From positions 32,213,989 to 32,277,988 of the forward strand of contig NC_092572.1 of the NCBI RefSeq assembly GCF_037975245.1: a stretch of 64,000 nt of DNA. Reading direction: 5' to 3'. The DNA comes from Apostichopus japonicus (Eukaryota > Echinodermata > Holothuroidea > Aspidochirotida > Stichopodidae). The position numbers and the translations under genes are program-made. Positions 59,247-64,000 of the stretch are shown one piece after another. Within the stretch, counting starts at the first letter, position 1. The number at the start of each line of letters is the position of its first letter. The notes beneath the pieces are model-generated. The model was not told the origin of the DNA and ran no database searches. It saw only the letters and a program-made list of their open reading frames with translations.

Positions 59247-59590
59247 TCCATTGAATTGATGCATTTTTCACTAAAAATCAACTTAAGGTTGCAGCCATTT
59301 GAGGGAGATATTTGATATACATGACAGTTAAACTACCAAAAACAGGTGTCACCTGGCTTATAACGTGTTTCTCCTCACTGCAGCATGCATTTAACTGTCA
59401 AGTGCTGCAGGAACGAAAAATTAGCAAAATTTCCTAAAATTCAGAGTGCCCCTTTAATAGTTGGCATGATTCTAGAAATGACCAACTTTGTTTTGAGTAT
59501 GAAAGTCACCTTGAGACATTTCACCTTCTGCAAAGTTACAGGTGTCTATACGAATAGAAGTCTTTGTGTGATTTCTTGAAATAATGAGTG
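59247..59590. other. No recognised gene
   Basis: Sequence immediately right of the satellite. A 64-codon open frame (59385-59579) has no recognisable domain. Confidence 0.4.
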
Positions 59591-59811
59591 TGGACATGTC
59601 CCATCAGTCACAGTTTTTTAACATTTGTTTTAGTCATAAGCCAACAGAATGATTTTAGCTGTTGTTGGGGGTCCATCTATCTAGTACTACTCAAGGCTTA
59701 ATCTGGCATGAGCAGAGATTCTTCAATTGTGTATAGGGTTATGTGCAAGACAACCTGAAACTTCTGTCCCATCAGTCACAGAATTAGGCTGCATGTGTGG
59801 TGCAATGCAAA

Positions 59812-59996
59812 ATGGGGAAATCCAGTGCTGAAAGACAGCGAAACAGGAGGGAACGTTTGAAAGCAGAGGGGAAATATGATGCATATAAAAAAAACACAAT
59901 CAGCGTATCGCAAACAGTGGGCCCACAAGAAGAAGCGGGAGATGTCTTCACAACAGAAGCGTCGAGAACGTGAACAAAACGCAAATCAGAATACAG
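59812..59996 (+). pseudogene. Frameshifted exon of a short basic protein
   Basis: An ATG at 59812 opens a frame beginning MGKSSAERQRNRRERLKAE, the start of a family of basic, coiled-coil-like proteins common in invertebrate genomes. After an A8 run (59887-59894) the other frame continues the Lys/Arg/Gln-rich character (AYRKQWAHKKKREMSSQQKR) up to a GGTACA donor at 59997. One extra A in the homopolymer explains the switch; it may be mutation or a base-call error. I recall similar N-termini in uncharacterised proteins, some transposon-linked. No other exons were recognised. Confidence 0.5.
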
Positions 59997-59997
59997 G

Positions 59998-61360
59998 TAC
60001 AGTATATTTCTTCAAATTAATTTGTTAGACCATGTTATTGAAAGTAGCTTGTGTCACTGACATGATGGTGACATGATGAAGTGTTCATTGACCTGTGAAG
60101 GTTATCCTGAATCAAGATTGGTATACATGTCAGATCTTTGGATTTTACTGTCCCATCAGTCACAGTATATGGTTCAGATAGTATAGCCTATATTGAACAG
60201 TTTGCAATGCCTAAAAGTATTAGTACAAGAATAGTGTCCTTCCATTCATACCTAATTTCCTAAAAAGAATGACATAACAACTGTTATCATCTACAGCAGT
60301 GGCATGCACAGAGGTTTGTAGAGAGGGCTGGATCACTGCATACAGGCCCTTCTGTCCAAAATTTGAGGAATGCAATATTCTTGGATCACAGAACAATGAG
60401 GCCGAGTGAAAGGAACTGGTGGGTCTATCAGGGGGAAAAAGAACCTGAAGCACTGTACAACACACTCCTGGTTGGCAGTATCACCACAGGAGTACCCATC
60501 ACACAAGTGAAGTAGTTTTCACAGAACCACTAGGCTGTAACTTAAATGATGTAAGGTCCAATCCAATCATTGGTAAGGCCAGGTGGATCCTTTTCATAGT
60601 ATATGTATGCCCCTTTGCCTATTAGTTTTGGCTCTTTCCTCATGGGATGTTGACCACTTTAGTATTTTGGGGGGAAATGGAGAACATGGCTCAAAAAATT
60701 TGTATCAGACTTTCACTATATGATGGGCAGATTGGACCCTTTAAATCCACAGTTGAGAGTATCTCCTTACTTTTGCTGCCCAGGGTTAAGCTCAGCATAC
60801 TGTCAAAAGCTCATGTGACTTAAATGACTTCATCAATGTTGTATAATTAGTATCCTGTTCATTATCAATGTTTGCATGTTTCAAGGCTCAGCTCGTTCTG
60901 TTGTTAATAAATAAAATGCAAGTTTCAAATGCATATGGATTGTGTTTCATTTTTCCAGATGTCATTACTTGATACACCGAAGTGGGATGACATGAGTCCC
61001 ATACATGGGCAACATACCTCACCAAATATGGGCCCAAACAGCTTTCCCAGTGAGGCCCCAACAAATCACACACCCATGACTCAGTCATATGGGGCTATAT
61101 GAGACAGCAAGTGTGGAATGGAACAGGTTTTCCATGGGCCTGTGTCTGTTCTACATATGCCAGTTGCTTCTATGGGATGCTCATATGGCAAACCAATGTG
61201 GGACCCACACCCCCATTGGCCAACTCAAGTGGGCCCTACCTGTGATGACTATGGGTGGCTAGAGCCCAGATGACCCAAGTTTAATGCTAGTTGGCACCAT
61301 ATGTGGATGCAAACTGAAGTTAGTGCAAAACAAAATTTGCTATAATTTTGGAGGAGATAC
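59998..61360. other. Mostly unexplained; decayed GGGCCC-rich repeat at 60.96-61.3 kb
   Basis: No gene was recognised. Between about 60960 and 61310 there are many TGGGCCC, CATATGGG and GTGGGACCCAC words, a pattern of decayed short repeats. A partial MITE-like start (CAGTGGCATGCACAGAGG) lies near 60297. Confidence 0.35.
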
Positions 61361-61589
61361 TGTAGCGTCCCATCAGTCACAGAGCTTCTGTCCCATCAGT
61401 CACAAGGGAAATGCCACTGTGTGAAATAGTTAATGCCAATATTCTCTCAATGGTGGTGCTCTGATATAGCTACATTAAGAAGCTACCAGGAGGGGTATTC
61501 TTTTCATTCTGATATAGCGCTTACAAGTTAACTAAATGTACCTAAAAATGGTGGTCCGCAAATGTCCCATCAGTCACAGGGCTACTCTA

Positions 61590-62376
61590 AGTGCTCCCTA
61601 TCTAAAAGGAACATACTTATGTGAACAGTTCTTCAATGATGGACCACAGGACAGGGGCACATACTCAAAAACCACTGCAGTGGTAGTCCAAGATGTCTGC
61701 TTTGTTAATCATAAAATATCTTTTGATACCTTCTTAAAAATAACAATGACCATAATAATGTGAACATTTGGTGTAAGTGTATACTGAGAATAAAAAGCTT
61801 TGAAGAGGTTCAATCCAAATCATAATAACAAATGAGGAAAAAACCTGTCTTTATGTTGATGTGACAAGGACTTACAGAACCAAAATAATGGCAAGTTCTT
61901 CTCAATGTCAAGAAATATTTAAAAACTTCTTGAATATGCAAATTCCTGTCATACCCATCAAACAATATTCAAAGAACACTATTGTTAAAATATTATGTTG
62001 CAAAGGTCCCTTTGTAAGAAAAGTAAACTGTGACCTTTGGGTGCATGCCCAAAGAAATTTCAATGATAAAAAATGTTGAAATTCATATCGAAAATATTTC
62101 CAGGTATGTTCTTTATAAAGTTGTATGAACTGGTCTTCTTAACCCACCCTCCCCCCCACCCCCATCCACAAGACAAGGTTTTTTGGTGGGGTGGAAGTAG
62201 ATCACTTTTGCATATTTTAGTGGAGCTATGTTATGTTTCTCAAAGAATTGCATAAAAAGTTCATGTTTTGGTCCCTACATTCACTCAAATGTCCAATGAA
62301 TTCTAAAGCGATTCTAACACGTGACGTCACACAGTCACATTCTGGAGGCAAGGGTGTCAATGGAGCATCAATATAG
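61590..62376. other. No recognised gene
   Basis: Short frames without recognisable domains, and a C-rich run near 62147-62163. Confidence 0.4.
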
Positions 62377-64000
62377 ACCGGGAGCCCATAGGGTTTGGTT
62401 AGCTGGGAAGGTAATCAATTGCCTTGTACATCACAATGTTCACAGTGCATTCCTGTATATGAATCCAGACAACTGGCAAACCGGCTGTGGTGGGTGTGGC
62501 TGGGAAAGCAATTTTAAAGTCACCTAAAAGCTAACCTAGATCAGCTTTCATGGTAACCACATCAAAGTAAATACAATGTGTCAGGTATGGCCCCATGAGC
62601 AACAAATGGCCATCGCCAGTAATTATTGGTGGTGGGGTAGCTTTGCCAGCCTCACGCATGACCTAGGTCAGCTCATGAGGTAACAACTTGAAACCTATTG
62701 GAAAATGATGGTCAGGATTTCAGTTACAAGGGATGGGCATTTCCAGTCATTTTTATTGGTGGGTACCCCTGCCAGTAGACCCCCAAAAAGCCCATCCCCT
62801 CATTGACCTAGGTGAGCTCATGAAGTAACCAGTTAGAAAATACTGGAAAATGATAAGCAGGACTCTATATGTGAGGGATGGGCAATTCCAGTAATTTGTA
62901 TTAGTGGGGTACCCCTGCAAGTAGACCCCCAAAATGCCAATCCCCCTCATTGACCTAGGTGTGCTCATGATGTAACCAGTTGAAACCTACTGGAAAATGA
63001 TAGGTATCACTTCATATGTAAGGTTTGGGCATTTCCAGAAATTTCTATTAGTGGGATACACGTGCCAGTAGACCCCCAAAAAGCCAATACCCTCATTGAC
63101 CTAGGTCAGCTCATTAAGTATCCAGTTAAAAACTACCGAAAAATAATTAGCAGGACTCTATATGTAAGGGATGGGCAATTCCAGAAATTTATATTAGTGG
63201 GGTACCCCTGGCAGTAGACCCCCCAAAAGCCCATCCCCTCATTGACCTAGGTCGGCTCATAAGGTAACCAGTTGATACCTACTGGAAAATGATAGGTATC
63301 ACTCATATGTAAGGGATGGCCATTTCCAGAAATTTCTATAAGTGGGGTACCCCTGGCAGTAGACCCCCAAAAAGCCCATCCCCTCATTGACCTAGGTCGG
63401 CTCATAAGGTAACCAGTTGATACCTACTGGAAAATGATAGGTATCACTCATATGTAAGGGATGGCCATTTCCAGAAATTTCTATAAGTGGGGTACCCCTG
63501 CAAGTAGACCCCCAAAATGCCCATCCCCTCATTGACCTAGGTGAGCTCATGATGTAACCAGCTGAAACCTACTGGAAAATGATAGGTATGTATGGTTTGG
63601 GCATTTCCAGAAATTTCTATTAGTGGGATACACGTGCCAGTAGACCCCCAAAAAGCCAATCCCCTCATTGACCTAGGTCTGCTCATGAAGTATCCAGTTA
63701 AAAACTACCGAAAAATAATTAGCAGGACTCTATATGTAAGGGATGGGCAATTCCAGTAATTTATATTAGTGGGGTACCCCTGGCAGTAGACCCCCAAAAA
63801 GCCCATCCCCTCATTGACCTAGGTCGGCTCATAAGGTAACCAGTTGATACCTACTGAAAAATGATAGGTATCACTCATATGTAAGGTTTGGGCATTTCCA
63901 GAAATTTTTTATTAGAGGGGTACAAGTGCCAGTAGACCCCCAAAAAGCCCATCCCCTCATTGACCTAGGTCTGCTCATGAAGTATCCAGTTAAAAACTAC
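62377..64000. mobile_element. Foldback element, copy 2 (runs off the window)
   Basis: It begins GACCGGGAGCCCATAGGGTT and matches the arms of the 8578-9961 element for over 250 bp. A longer internal array of 146-bp units then runs to the window end; the CATTGACCTAGGT word recurs at intervals of about 135-147 bp from 62801 to 63957. Adjacent units starting near 63240 and 63384 are almost identical. The right arm is outside the window. Confidence 0.8.

Larger units (their letters stand above)
59597..61579 (+). repeat. Dispersed exact motif TGTCCCATCAGTCACAG
   Basis: Six same-orientation copies at 59597, 59765, 60149, 61366, 61389 and 61563. Four are identical over 17 bases, 61366 differs at its first base and 61389 at its last. 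Their flanks are unrelated and spacings irregular (168, 384, 1217, 23 and 174 bp), so this is not a tandem array. Subterminal binding sites of a DNA transposon or a gene-linked regulatory motif are possible; neither is shown. Confidence 0.8.

Overview
This is AT-rich eukaryotic DNA that is mostly repeats and transposons. There are no bacterial-type operons and no intact single-exon host gene. The only host-gene evidence I can defend is three exons on the + strand that share a reading phase: a beta-propeller-like exon (38056-38838) and two death-effector-domain-like exons (50190-50460 and 50835-51134). Death-fold/propeller proteins of this kind, together with the LINE, hAT and CACTA content, suggest a marine invertebrate deuterostome, most likely an echinoderm and perhaps a sea cucumber. 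That placement is inference; no species-diagnostic gene is present.

Layout. 1-2.3 kb: no recognised gene. 2.6-11.9 kb: a minus-strand LINE with a 3' tail, an ORF2 carrying one frameshift, and an ORF1 with a bZIP-site-rich leader. It is split between ORF1 and ORF2 by a 4.6-kb CACTA-like DNA transposon (6338-10963), which itself holds a foldback element (about 8578-9961). 12-20.5 kb: no recognised gene. 20.5-23.4 kb: a LINE 3' end carrying a hAT MITE, then a 186-bp retroposon whose head is the 5' end of U2 snRNA, then a 1.7-kb hAT-like element. 24.16-28.68 kb: one hAT-like element inside another, both with exact 8-bp target duplications. 29.5-30.5 kb: another nested hAT pair. 34.5-37.3 kb: a perfect 46-bp inverted repeat and a LINE 3' end split by a 1.8-kb element with a 5-bp target duplication.

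38-51.1 kb: the host-gene exons. The 11.35-kb intron between the first two contains a 223-bp tandem repeat with a hAT MITE in it, a 1.0-kb hAT element with GGGTACCC motifs, an old repeat rich in AGGTCA direct repeats, and a second, inverted copy (46472-48975) of the 5-bp-TSD element. 51.3-59.2 kb: an (AT)n tract and then a 7.9-kb satellite of 209-bp monomers with higher-order structure. 59.2-62.3 kb: a frameshifted exon of a basic protein among six near-exact copies of a 16-17 bp motif. 62.38-64 kb: the start of a second foldback element with 146-bp internal repeats, cut off by the window end.

How it fits together: the apparent gene would encode a propeller followed by tandem DEDs, the arrangement of a death-fold or innate-immune adaptor or receptor, and its introns have become a sink for satellites and DNA transposons. 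Its 5' and 3' ends are outside the window or unrecognised. The most unusual single item is the U2-headed retroposon. The most informative structural items are the datable nested insertions, the core module shared by MITEs with different ends, and the satellite's higher-order organisation.
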